IMG/VR virus record: IMGVR_UViG_3300025771_000268
Location: 1-20,023 of that record
DNA from: a virus
Reading direction: 5' to 3' (one strand)
Length of the DNA stretch: 20,023 bases
This document shows positions 6,727 through 14,083 of the stretch, one piece after another. The position numbers were made by a program, and so were the translations under genes. Each line of letters starts with the position of its first letter. Position 1 is the stretch's first letter. The notes below the pieces were generated by a model. The model saw only the letters and a list, made by a program, of their open reading frames with translations, was not told the origin of the DNA and searched no databases.

Positions 6727-8574
6727 ATGACCAGTAAGGCAAGAGAGTTAGCAGATCTTTTAGATTCTAGCGGTAACATTAAAGCAAAATCAGGTAGGAC
6801 TACACAGGGTCGTAACTTGGCTAATGATGGTACTAAGTTAGACGGTATTGAAGCTAATGCTACTGCAGATCAAACGCACTCAGAAATTCGTGCCTTAATT
6901 GTTGCTGGTAGTGATACTAACGTTTTCACTGACGCTGATCATACTAAGCTAGATGGTATTGAAAGTGGGGCTACTGCTGACCAAACAGATGCAGAAATAA
7001 GGGCAGCAGTAGAAGCAGCTACAGATAGTAATGTCTTCACTGATGCTGACCATGCTAAACTTAACGCTATTGAGGCGGGTGCTACTGCTGACCAAACAAA
7101 TGCTGAGATTAGAGCAGCAGTAGAAGCGGCTACAGATTCTAACGTTTTCACTGATGCAGATCACTCTAAGCTAGATGGTATAGAAGCAGGTGCTACTGCT
7201 GACCAGACTAAAGCTGATATTGATGCACTAAACATTGATGCAGATACTTTAGATGGTAAGCAACTAGCTACTATTGAATCTGAGTATCAGTCTTATGCAG
7301 ATACTGCAGCAGCTAACGTAGTTGACTCAGCACCTGCTGCACTTAACACACTTAACGAATTAGCTGCAGCATTAGGCGACGATGCTAACTTTGCTACAAC
7401 TACAGCAACTAGCTTAGGAGAAAAACTACCTAAGTCTGGTGGTCAAATGACTGGTAACATTACTATGTCAGGATCACAAACTGTAGACGGTAGAGACTTA
7501 TCTGTAGATGGTGCAAAGCTGGATGGCATAGAAAGCGGTGCTACTGCTGACCAAAGCGCTGCAGAAATAAGATCATTAGTAGAAAGCGCATCTGATAGTA
7601 ATGTGTTTACTGATGCAGATCATAGTAAATTAAATGGAATTGAAGCGTCAGCTAATGTTACAGATAGTGCGAATGTAGGTTCGTCTCTTACAGGGTTTCC
7701 TACCAATACAGATGCAGTATCTAGTGATTTAATTCCAGTGTATGATGTTAGTGCAAGCAGATGGGAAAAGCAGACTATTGCTAATGCAGCTTTGGTTGGA
7801 CCTACAGGACCGACTGGTCCTACGGGCGCTACTGGACCTACGGGTCCACAAGGAGCAACAGGCCCAACAGGAGCTACTGGCGCTGCAGGTTCAGACGGTG
7901 ATGATGGAGCTACTGGGCCTACGGGGCCAACTGGACCAGCGGGTAACAATGGTGCTACTGGACCAGCGGGTAACAATGGTGCTACTGGACCAACGGGGCC
8001 GCAAGGACCACAGGGCGGCACTGGGCCTACTGGTCCTACTGGGCCTACGGGGCCAACTGGACCTACTCCTAACCATCAATGGTCAGGTTACTCTTTACGT
8101 TTTTATAACGGATCTTCTTGGGGTAGCTATGTAAATTTAAGAGGTGCTACAGGTGCTACTGGACCAACGGGGCCGCAAGGACCACAGGGCGGTACTGGTC
8201 CGACAGGACCAACAGGACCACAGGGCGGCACTGGTCCGACAGGACCAACAGGACCACAAGGAAACTCTGTTACTGGTCCAACTGGTCCTACTGGACCGCA
8301 AGGACCAACAGGTAGCACAGGTCCAACTGGTGCAACAGGCCCTGCTGGGCCAACCAACACAGGGTATGCTCAAGTTGGCACTTATGCACTTCTTGGGGAT
8401 AACAACGGATCACCTCTTACCGCTGGGTCCACTATAGCTGGTTCAAGCCTTGATAAGTCTTATTCAGTTTACAACTTTCAGTATACGAACATAAGTCCCC
8501 CGTCAGGGACATGGCGCGCTATGGGCTATAACGGCAGTAGTGTAGCGGGAACACTATTTGTGAGGATTTCATAA
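6727..8574 (+). CDS. collagen-like tail fiber 2 (short head)
   Basis: 615 residues. It begins [20 protein letters not shown], a short N-terminus also used in marine phage fibers, instead of the beta head of fiber 1. Residues 34-164 carry about four 37-residue [19 protein letters not shown] units. About 165-240 includes helical [19 protein letters not shown] and a MTGNITMSG turn. A second DGAKLDGIE unit leads to the same linker as in fiber 1 ([26 protein letters not shown]). Collagen-like segments span 358-447 (30 triplets) and 473-543 (23 triplets, with a two-residue VT break after GPQGNS). They are split by a 25-residue globular insert (448-472) containing [19 protein letters not shown]. The C-terminal 72 residues end SGTWRAMG...FVRIS and match the fiber 1 tip in framework but not in detail. 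The gene overlaps chaperone 2 by one base. Confidence 0.83.
   Translation: MTSKARELADLLDSSGNIKAKSGRTTQGRNLANDGTKLDGIEANATADQTHSEIRALIVAGSDTNVFTDADHTKLDGIESGATADQTDAEIRAAVEAATDSNVFTDADHAKLNAIEAGATADQTNAEIRAAVEAATDSNVFTDADHSKLDGIEAGATADQTKADIDALNIDADTLDGKQLATIESEYQSYADTAAANVVDSAPAALNTLNELAAALGDDANFATTTATSLGEKLPKSGGQMTGNITMSGSQTVDGRDLSVDGAKLDGIESGATADQSAAEIRSLVESASDSNVFTDADHSKLNGIEASANVTDSANVGSSLTGFPTNTDAVSSDLIPVYDVSASRWEKQTIANAALVGPTGPTGPTGATGPTGPQGATGPTGATGAAGSDGDDGATGPTGPTGPAGNNGATGPAGNNGATGPTGPQGPQGGTGPTGPTGPTGPTGPTPNHQWSGYSLRFYNGSSWGSYVNLRGATGATGPTGPQGPQGGTGPTGPTGPQGGTGPTGPTGPQGNSVTGPTGPTGPQGPTGSTGPTGATGPAGPTNTGYAQVGTYALLGDNNGSPLTAGSTIAGSSLDKSYSVYNFQYTNISPPSGTWRAMGYNGSSVAGTLFVRIS
6826..7218 (+). 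repeat. repeat array encoding 37-residue DADH/DGIEA units in fiber 2
   Basis: Four close copies of a roughly 111-bp unit ([48 protein letters not shown]). They are more alike than the copies in fiber 1 and homologous to them. Confidence 0.8.
7798..8355 (+). repeat. interrupted collagen-like repeat region of fiber 2
   Basis: 30 Gly-X-Y triplets (7798-8067), a 25-codon non-collagen insert (8068-8142), then 14 triplets, two extra codons (VT), and 9 triplets (8143-8355). Triplets are [15 protein letters not shown]. Proline again sits only at X. The block [12 protein letters not shown] occurs on both sides of the insert, a sign of internal duplication. Confidence 0.93.
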
Positions 8575-8614
8575 TGAGCATTACAATCACACAAGTCCGT
8601 AACGCGGCATCACT
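8558..8614 (+). repeat. conserved fiber/chaperone junction (copy 2)
   Basis: These 57 bases match 5704-5760 with three mismatches. They span the end of each fiber gene, the TAATG overlap and the first 14 codons of each chaperone. This is much more conserved than the flanking tips. It marks the edge of the duplicated module and is a likely exchange point. Confidence 0.85.
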
Positions 8615-8990
8615 ACAGTCTGACAACCTTCGTATGGACGTAGAGATTAACCACCCTAACTACGGTTGGATACCCTACACGGTAGACCCTGCTGACACTG
8701 ACACAACCATCGACAACGATGCTGTCATGGCTCTGATTGGTTCTAACTTCACCGCATATGTAGCCCCGACACAGGCTGAATTAGACGCAGAAGCTGCGGA
8801 GCAGGTTCGTGCTGAACGTGACGGTAAGCTGGTTGAAGAGGTTGACCCTATCGTAACCAACCCTCTGCGTTGGGCTGACTTGACCGCAGCAAAGCAAGCT
8901 GAGTGGACACAGTATCGCACTGACCTTCTTAACATCACAGACCAAGCGGGCTTTCCGCACAATGTAATTTGGCCTACTAAACCTGCATGA
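8574..8990 (+). CDS. tail fiber assembly chaperone 2
   Basis: 138 residues, a full-length paralog of the gene at 5720 (104/138 identical, no gaps). It keeps YGWIPYTVDP, NPLRWADLT, WTQYRTDLLNI and QAGFPHNVIWPTKP, the tail-assembly-chaperone pattern. Differences cluster in the middle (residues about 65-90), which may reflect adaptation to the different tip of fiber 2. Its SD GAGGA (8562-8566) is encoded by the VRIS end of fiber 2. It uses more C-ending codons (GAC, TAC, AAC) than copy 1 despite the protein similarity, so the two copies have separate histories. The role is inferred from family pattern and pairing with the fiber. Confidence 0.75.
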   Translation: MSITITQVRNAASLQSDNLRMDVEINHPNYGWIPYTVDPADTDTTIDNDAVMALIGSNFTAYVAPTQAELDAEAAEQVRAERDGKLVEEVDPIVTNPLRWADLTAAKQAEWTQYRTDLLNITDQAGFPHNVIWPTKPA

Positions 8991-9027
8991 ATGTGCAACC
9001 GTAATAAATTTAAGGTACTTATAAAAC

Positions 9028-9891
9028 ATGTTTGGTTTTACACCATTAGCAACTACTACTTTAGCATCCTCTGTATCAGGTGTTTCTGCAGAAGTACCTA
9101 TTACAGGTGTAGTTGCTACGGGTGCAGTCTCTACTGTTGTAGAACATGTTACTGAGCGCCTTGCTAGTGTAACTGCTACAGGTGCAATAGGTACACCTTC
9201 TATAAACCCTGACGAAGTTACAAACTCTGTAAGTGCTACAACAGCCGTAGGCACAGTAACTGTAAATATATCTGAATTAATTGCTAGTGTAGCAGCCACA
9301 GGTACAGTAGTAACTGTAGGGTTTGATGCTAAAGCTAATCAGACACTAGCATCTGTGAGCGCTACAGGATCTATTGAACCAGTTTCTGTTGGTGGCTTTG
9401 AAGTTGACGTATCTGAAAACTTACTATCTGTTTCTGCTACAGGTGTAGTAGGTAGTCTAAAAGTTAATATATCTGAGTTACTAAATAGCGTAACTGCTAC
9501 AGGTACAATAACAAATGTAATACCATCTGGTGATGCTAATCAAACACTTGTAGGTGTATCAGCATCTGGTGCAGTTGAAGCCGTTAGCTTTGATGGCTTT
9601 GAAATTGATATATCTGAAAAAGTATTATCTGTTTCAGCTACAGGTACAGTAGCAAATGTAAAAGCAAATATAACAGAGATACTCAATAGTGTAGCTGCTA
9701 ATACAAATGTAGGAAGCGTAGTTGCTACAGGAGTTACACTACAGTTTGATATAAATGCATTTGATAAAGATAGAGTTATTTATGCAGTAGCAGTACCAAG
9801 AGAAAACGTAGTACATATTAGACCAGATAATAGAACCATTGTGATTAATGAAATAAGTAGGATTAATCAAACAATTAGAGTTGCAGCCTAA
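9028..9891 (+). CDS. beta-repeat virion protein, function unknown
   Basis: 287 residues. Residues about 5-235 consist of about nine degenerate repeats of 20-27 residues with core LxSVSATGxV and, often, VNISE (NISELIASVAATGTV, NISELLNSVTATGTI). This suggests a regular beta structure such as a fibrous shaft. The last about 45 residues (FDKDRVIYAVAVPRENVVHI, then RPDNRTIVINE...RVAA) form a distinct domain that recurs, as I recall, in marine phage structural proteins. No signal peptide, membrane segment or catalytic motif is seen. It sits between the fiber cassette and the small adaptor and is probably part of the tail or a head-surface fiber. The start is set by MFGF and a weak SD (AAGG, 9012-9015, 12 nt upstream). 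Confidence 0.65.
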   Translation: MFGFTPLATTTLASSVSGVSAEVPITGVVATGAVSTVVEHVTERLASVTATGAIGTPSINPDEVTNSVSATTAVGTVTVNISELIASVAATGTVVTVGFDAKANQTLASVSATGSIEPVSVGGFEVDVSENLLSVSATGVVGSLKVNISELLNSVTATGTITNVIPSGDANQTLVGVSASGAVEAVSFDGFEIDISEKVLSVSATGTVANVKANITEILNSVAANTNVGSVVATGVTLQFDINAFDKDRVIYAVAVPRENVVHIRPDNRTIVINEISRINQTIRVAA

Positions 9892-9901
9892 AGGATAACA
9901 A

Positions 9902-10219
9902 ATGTCATATAAGTGGCCTGATAAAGATAAAGATGAATTGCTTGACTATAGCATTGATTGGTCACGCTTTTTAGGTACAGATACTATCTCTGCAGTTACG
10001 TGGTTTATAGATGCTGCAGATGGTACTAAAACAGAAGTTAGTGCAACAGATGTTGTTGATGGATTACAGTTTGTGCAGGGTACATATACTAATACTGTTG
10101 CTACAATTAGATTAAGTTTAGGTACTAATAATAAACGTTATAAGATTACGTGTAAGATAACTACAGTAGGTGCACTACAGTATGAGCGTTCTGTGTTGCT
10201 GCGCGTAAGGGAGAAGTAA
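9902..10219 (+). CDS. small virion protein, probable fiber-tail adaptor
   Basis: 105 residues, probably a single Ig-like beta domain. The pattern KWPDKDKDELLDYSIDWSRF (4-23), then LGTDTISAVTWFI, followed near the end by KRYKITCKITTVGALQYERS, matches a widespread phage family annotated as fiber-tail adaptor or virion structural protein. It would link a fiber or tail component to the tail hub. Its stop is 1 nt before the adaptor gene, and its end carries that gene's SD (AAGGGAG, 10207-10213), so the two are coupled. The start ATG has SD AAGGA overlapping the previous stop codon. Confidence 0.65.
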   Translation: MSYKWPDKDKDELLDYSIDWSRFLGTDTISAVTWFIDAADGTKTEVSATDVVDGLQFVQGTYTNTVATIRLSLGTNNKRYKITCKITTVGALQYERSVLLRVREK

Positions 10220-10220
10220 T

Positions 10221-10910
10221 ATGGCATACGATTATCTTGGATTAGTTAATGATGTAAATCGTAGGCTTAATGAAGTAGAATTAACCTCTGCTAACTTTGC
10301 TTCTACTACAGGTTTTTATAGTTTTGCTAAGGACGCAGTAAACTCTTCTATTCGCCACATTCAACAAGAAGAGTACGAGTGGCCTTGGAATCATGTAGAG
10401 CAGGAAGAGGTACTACTTGCTGGTGAGGTTCGTTATAGCTTCCCATATGATGCTAAGACTATCAATATGAACAGCTTTCGCATTAAGAGAAATGAGAGTT
10501 TAAGTGTAGATACTGTTAAACTTAAAGTACTTAGCTATGAAGAATATCTTGACAAATATGCTGATTATGAGTATAACTCTAACACTAGCGTAAGATCTGT
10601 ACCCTCTTTTATTGTAAGAGCACCTAGTAGGGAGCTACTGGTAGTACCAGCCCCAGACAAGGCATACGAATTAGTTTATGAATATTACACAACTGGTTTT
10701 GATTTAGAGCTACACTCTGATGTACCTAATCTCCCCGAAATGTACAAATATGTAATTGTTGATGGTGCTATGTATTATGTCTATCAGTTTAGAGGTGACA
10801 TGCAAGCAGCACAATTAGCGATGCAAAAGTTTGAGCAGGGAATTAAACAATTACGTAGCATACACATAAACCGTACTGAATATGTACGTGATCGAAGAGT
10901 ATCCTTCTAA
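10221..10910 (+). CDS. head-tail adaptor protein (SU10 adaptor / gp11-like)
   Basis: 229 residues. The start YDYLGLVNDVNRRLNEVELT (3-22), followed by SFAKDAVNSSIRHIQQEEYEWPWNH, is the typical N-terminal helical pair of the phage SU10 adaptor family, related in role to T7 gp11. A beta insertion follows (VRYSFPYDAKTINMNSFRIK) and then C-terminal helices (YVIVDGAMYYVYQFRGDMQA). In podoviruses this protein forms a ring below the portal and carries the nozzle and fibers. The next gene, the nozzle, overlaps by one base (TAATG), consistent with equimolar assembly. Length is usual for the family. Confidence 0.85.
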   Translation: MAYDYLGLVNDVNRRLNEVELTSANFASTTGFYSFAKDAVNSSIRHIQQEEYEWPWNHVEQEEVLLAGEVRYSFPYDAKTINMNSFRIKRNESLSVDTVKLKVLSYEEYLDKYADYEYNSNTSVRSVPSFIVRAPSRELLVVPAPDKAYELVYEYYTTGFDLELHSDVPNLPEMYKYVIVDGAMYYVYQFRGDMQAAQLAMQKFEQGIKQLRSIHINRTEYVRDRRVSF

Positions 10911-12457
10911 TGGCAACACAATGGCAGACATTTCCTATAGAGTTTAGAGGTGGTCTTATCTCTAATCTCAGCCCTTTGCAGCACGGTACAAATGCTGTCG
11001 GGTCTGCCACTATATTACAAAATTTTGAAGCTAATAAAGAGGGTGGTTATTCCAAGATAAGAGGCTATACGAAATATAGCTCAACAACTGTACCTGGATC
11101 TGGCCCGATACTTGCCCTTAAAGTTATTAGCTCTGGTAGGGTTGTAGCTGCACGTAAGAATGGTAGCAATCAAACACAGTATTACTATAGTACAGGTTCT
11201 TCTTGGACTAGCATGGCTACTAGCGTTGGTACTAATGGAGGTAAAGTTAGGCATATTTTATATAACTTAGAGGGTGATGATAAAGTTATATTTGTTGATG
11301 GTACTAACTACCCAGCTATATATAATACATCAGGTAATTCTACTACCTTTATGACATCCTCTAATAGCACAGATGTGTTGGGTGCAGAACATGTAGCTGT
11401 ATTTAAAAACACCGCCTTCTATGCTAAAGGTAATAATATATACTTTACTGCGCCTTTTACTGTAGATGACTTTAGTGTTGCTAATGGTGCAGGTTCTATA
11501 AATGTAGCAAATGATGTTACAGGCTTAGCAGTATTTCGTGATCAGCTTATTATATTTACCTCTGATACAATTAAGCGCTTAACTGGTAGTAGCTCCGCTG
11601 ACTTTACTGTGTCACCTATTACAGATCGTATTGGCTGTATAAACGGTGATACTATTCAAGAGGTTGGTGGTGACATTATGTACCTCGCCCCTGATGGTAT
11701 TAGATTACTGAGTGCTACTGACCGTATTGGTGACTTTGCTTTGGATGTAGCTTCTAATCAAATAGCCAAAGATGCTAATATCTTTTTAAATCAAACATCT
11801 AGCTTTTGCTCTGTCTTGTTTAAAGAAAAAGCCCAGTACAGAATATTTGCGTATGTACAATCAGAGCAAGATGATGCAGCTAAAGGTCTTATAGCTACAA
11901 AGTTTATATCTCAGGGTGCTGCAGGTATAGCTTGGTCAACTACTAAAGGCATTAAAGCATTTGTAGCAGATAGCAGATACACAGGAACATCAGAGACTGT
12001 AGCTTTTGCTAATGAGGATGGTTACGTCTATACTATGGATACAGGCTCAGACTTTGATGGTGGTGCTATAGAGGCTATCTACGAATCACCTTTCATGCCT
12101 ATAAGTGACCCACAGGTACGTAAGACTTTCTATAAAATGACTCTTTACGCTGAGCCTACAGGTAGCATGAGCTTAGACTTAAACTTAAAGTATGATTTTG
12201 CTTCTGCCTCTAACACTAAAGTAGTGCAGCCAGCTACACAGCAGATCTCTGGTACAGGTGCATCTGTATTTTTATTTGGTGCATCTGATGCTGTATTTAA
12301 TACAGCTACATTTGGTGGTGAGCTTGATAAAATATATGACACTAATGTTATTGGTTCAGGTAAAACAGTAGCATTGAGACTAGAAGATCTTTCAACTAAT
12401 CCTACTTTTACACTCGACACGGCTTTGTTAGAATATAGCCAAGAAGATAGACAATAA
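10910..12457 (+). CDS. tail nozzle / DNA-stabilization protein (beta-propeller type)
   Basis: 515 residues, mostly beta. N-terminal residues 8-60 (PIEFRGGLISNLSPLQ, ILQNFEANKEGGYSKIRGYTK) match the start of nozzle/stabilization proteins of short-tailed phages, followed by strand-rich repeats (VIFVDGTNYPAIYN, AFYAKGNNIYFTAP, VFRDQLIIFTSDTIKRLTGS, IMYLAPDGIRLLSATDRIGD, VAFANEDGYVYTMDTGSDFD), the layout of a beta-propeller. The C-terminal 110 residues are a separate beta domain that may face fibers or the exit channel. It closes the DNA channel at the tail tip in relatives such as P22 gp10. Synteny directly after the adaptor agrees with this. Confidence 0.8.
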   Translation: MATQWQTFPIEFRGGLISNLSPLQHGTNAVGSATILQNFEANKEGGYSKIRGYTKYSSTTVPGSGPILALKVISSGRVVAARKNGSNQTQYYYSTGSSWTSMATSVGTNGGKVRHILYNLEGDDKVIFVDGTNYPAIYNTSGNSTTFMTSSNSTDVLGAEHVAVFKNTAFYAKGNNIYFTAPFTVDDFSVANGAGSINVANDVTGLAVFRDQLIIFTSDTIKRLTGSSSADFTVSPITDRIGCINGDTIQEVGGDIMYLAPDGIRLLSATDRIGDFALDVASNQIAKDANIFLNQTSSFCSVLFKEKAQYRIFAYVQSEQDDAAKGLIATKFISQGAAGIAWSTTKGIKAFVADSRYTGTSETVAFANEDGYVYTMDTGSDFDGGAIEAIYESPFMPISDPQVRKTFYKMTLYAEPTGSMSLDLNLKYDFASASNTKVVQPATQQISGTGASVFLFGASDAVFNTATFGGELDKIYDTNVIGSGKTVALRLEDLSTNPTFTLDTALLEYSQEDRQ

Positions 12458-12466
12458 GGAAACGAC

Positions 12467-14083
12467 ATGGCAGGTTATACAAGACAGGATACTGCAAACA
12501 ACATTGCCAACGGTAACGTTATTGATGCAGATGATTTTGACGCAGAGTACAATGCAGTAGAAAATGCTTTTAATGCATCAACAGGCCATAAACATGATGG
12601 TACTGCTGGTGAGGGTGCACCTATAACTAAGGTTGGCCCAAGCCAAGACCTTATTGTGTCGGGTAGTAATGTATTACCTAAAACAACAAATACCTTAGAT
12701 CTAGGCTCGACAGGTGCAAAGTTTAAGGATAGTTTCTTTGATGGCACTGTAACAACGGATGATCTTGCTGTAACGGGTGGCTCTGTTCTTACTGGTAACG
12801 CTACTGTAGGCGGTACACTAGGTGTGACAGGGGCTACAACACTGTCTAGTACAGCAGCCATTACAGGCAATACTACAGTAGGTGGTACATTAGGGGTTAC
12901 AGGTGCATCTACATTAGATAGTGCTGCAGTTACCAATAACGCTACAGTGGGCGGTACTCTTGGTGTTACTGGTAATAGTACTATTGGTGGTACTCTTGGT
13001 GTGACAGGGCAGATTACAGGAGACATTACAGGTGCAGTAACAGGTAATGCATCTACTGCAACTGCATTACAAACTGCAAGAAGCATTACTATTGATGGTG
13101 ATGTAGATGCTAGTGCTACTAATTTTGATGGTACAGGCAACATTACTCTTACTACAACTTTGGATACAGTAAACTCTGATGTAGGCTCATTTGGTAGCTC
13201 TACAGCTATTCCTGTTGTTACTGTAAACGGTAAGGGTTTAGTCACTGGTGTAAGCACTGCTTCTATTACTACTGCATTAACTGTAGGTGCTGATAGTGGT
13301 TCTGACGATAGTGTTGCTTTAGCTACAGACACTTTAAACTTTGTTGGTACAGCTAATGAAATTGAGACTGCAGTAAGCAACAACCAGATTCAAATCGGTT
13401 TACCTAGTGCCGTTACAGTAGGTAGCCTTACTACATCAGGTGATGTTATTGTAGGTGGTGACTTAACTGTATCAGGCACCACTACTACAGTAAACACTGA
13501 GACTATTAACTTAGCTGACAATCAAATCTTATTAAACTCCAATGAGACAGGTACTCCATCACAGAACGGTGGTATTGAAATTGAACGCGGTACATCCGCT
13601 AACAAAACGCTTGTATGGAATGAGACAAGTGATAAGTGGACTGTAGGCAGTGAAACATTTGTAGCAGGTACATTTGAAGGAAACCTTACAGGGGCTGTTA
13701 CTGGTAATGCATCTACTGCCACAGCCTTAGCCACATCACGTACTATTAGTCTTACAGGAGATGTTTCAGGTAGTGCTTCTTTTAACGGTACAGGTAATGC
13801 TACTATTACCGCAACTGTAGCGGATGATAGTCATAATCACGTTATATCTAACATTGACGGATTACAAACAGAGATTGACACTAAAGCAGAGTTAGCAGGA
13901 TCTAGTGGTCAAGCTTTTTCTGCTTCAACTATGAATGCAACAACTATTGATTTAGGTGACTGGACAATTACTCAATCTGGTTCTGATTTAAAATTTGCTT
14001 ATCAAGGCACAGACAGACTTAAACTAACAAGTGCAGGTGCGCTTACTGTAGAAAACGATGTAACAGCATTTGGTAACGCATAA
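12467..14083 (+). CDS. tail fiber protein 3 (long beta shaft)
   Basis: 538 residues. The N-terminus MAGYTRQDTANNIANGNVID, then FDAEYNAVENAF and TGHKHDGTAGEGAPI, is a common marine podovirus fiber head that attaches near the nozzle. Residues about 100-180 are repeats of NATVGGTLGVTGATTL (five to six copies), a beta-helical shaft. The module VTGNASTATALQTARSITI...FDGTGNITLT occurs twice (about 190-225 and 405-445). The C-terminal segment DLGDWTITQSGSDLKFAYQG...LTSAGALTVENDV has a form often seen in marine fibers and may interact with the next gene product. It overlaps the next gene by one base (TAATG). SD AAGGA (12456-12460). Confidence 0.82.
   Translation: MAGYTRQDTANNIANGNVIDADDFDAEYNAVENAFNASTGHKHDGTAGEGAPITKVGPSQDLIVSGSNVLPKTTNTLDLGSTGAKFKDSFFDGTVTTDDLAVTGGSVLTGNATVGGTLGVTGATTLSSTAAITGNTTVGGTLGVTGASTLDSAAVTNNATVGGTLGVTGNSTIGGTLGVTGQITGDITGAVTGNASTATALQTARSITIDGDVDASATNFDGTGNITLTTTLDTVNSDVGSFGSSTAIPVVTVNGKGLVTGVSTASITTALTVGADSGSDDSVALATDTLNFVGTANEIETAVSNNQIQIGLPSAVTVGSLTTSGDVIVGGDLTVSGTTTTVNTETINLADNQILLNSNETGTPSQNGGIEIERGTSANKTLVWNETSDKWTVGSETFVAGTFEGNLTGAVTGNASTATALATSRTISLTGDVSGSASFNGTGNATITATVADDSHNHVISNIDGLQTEIDTKAELAGSSGQAFSASTMNATTIDLGDWTITQSGSDLKFAYQGTDRLKLTSAGALTVENDVTAFGNA
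12780..13020 (+). repeat. tandem VGGTLGVTG-encoding repeats
   Basis: Five to six copies of a 15-18 codon unit coding for NATVGGTLGVTG with variable spacers (ATTLSSTAAIT, ASTLDSAAVT). Typical of phage fiber shafts and prone to copy-number change. Confidence 0.75.

Noticed and set aside
7620-8373. Minus-strand and alternate plus-strand frames opposite fiber 2 collagen repeats
   Set aside because: Same repeat artefact. Compositions are low-complexity (W/S-rich or L/Q-rich) and start without ribosome binding sites.
12475-13383. 302-codon minus-strand frame opposite tail fiber 3
   Set aside because: V/A/T/P-rich composition follows from antisense of a repetitive T/G/A-rich shaft. No SD, opposite to all other genes.
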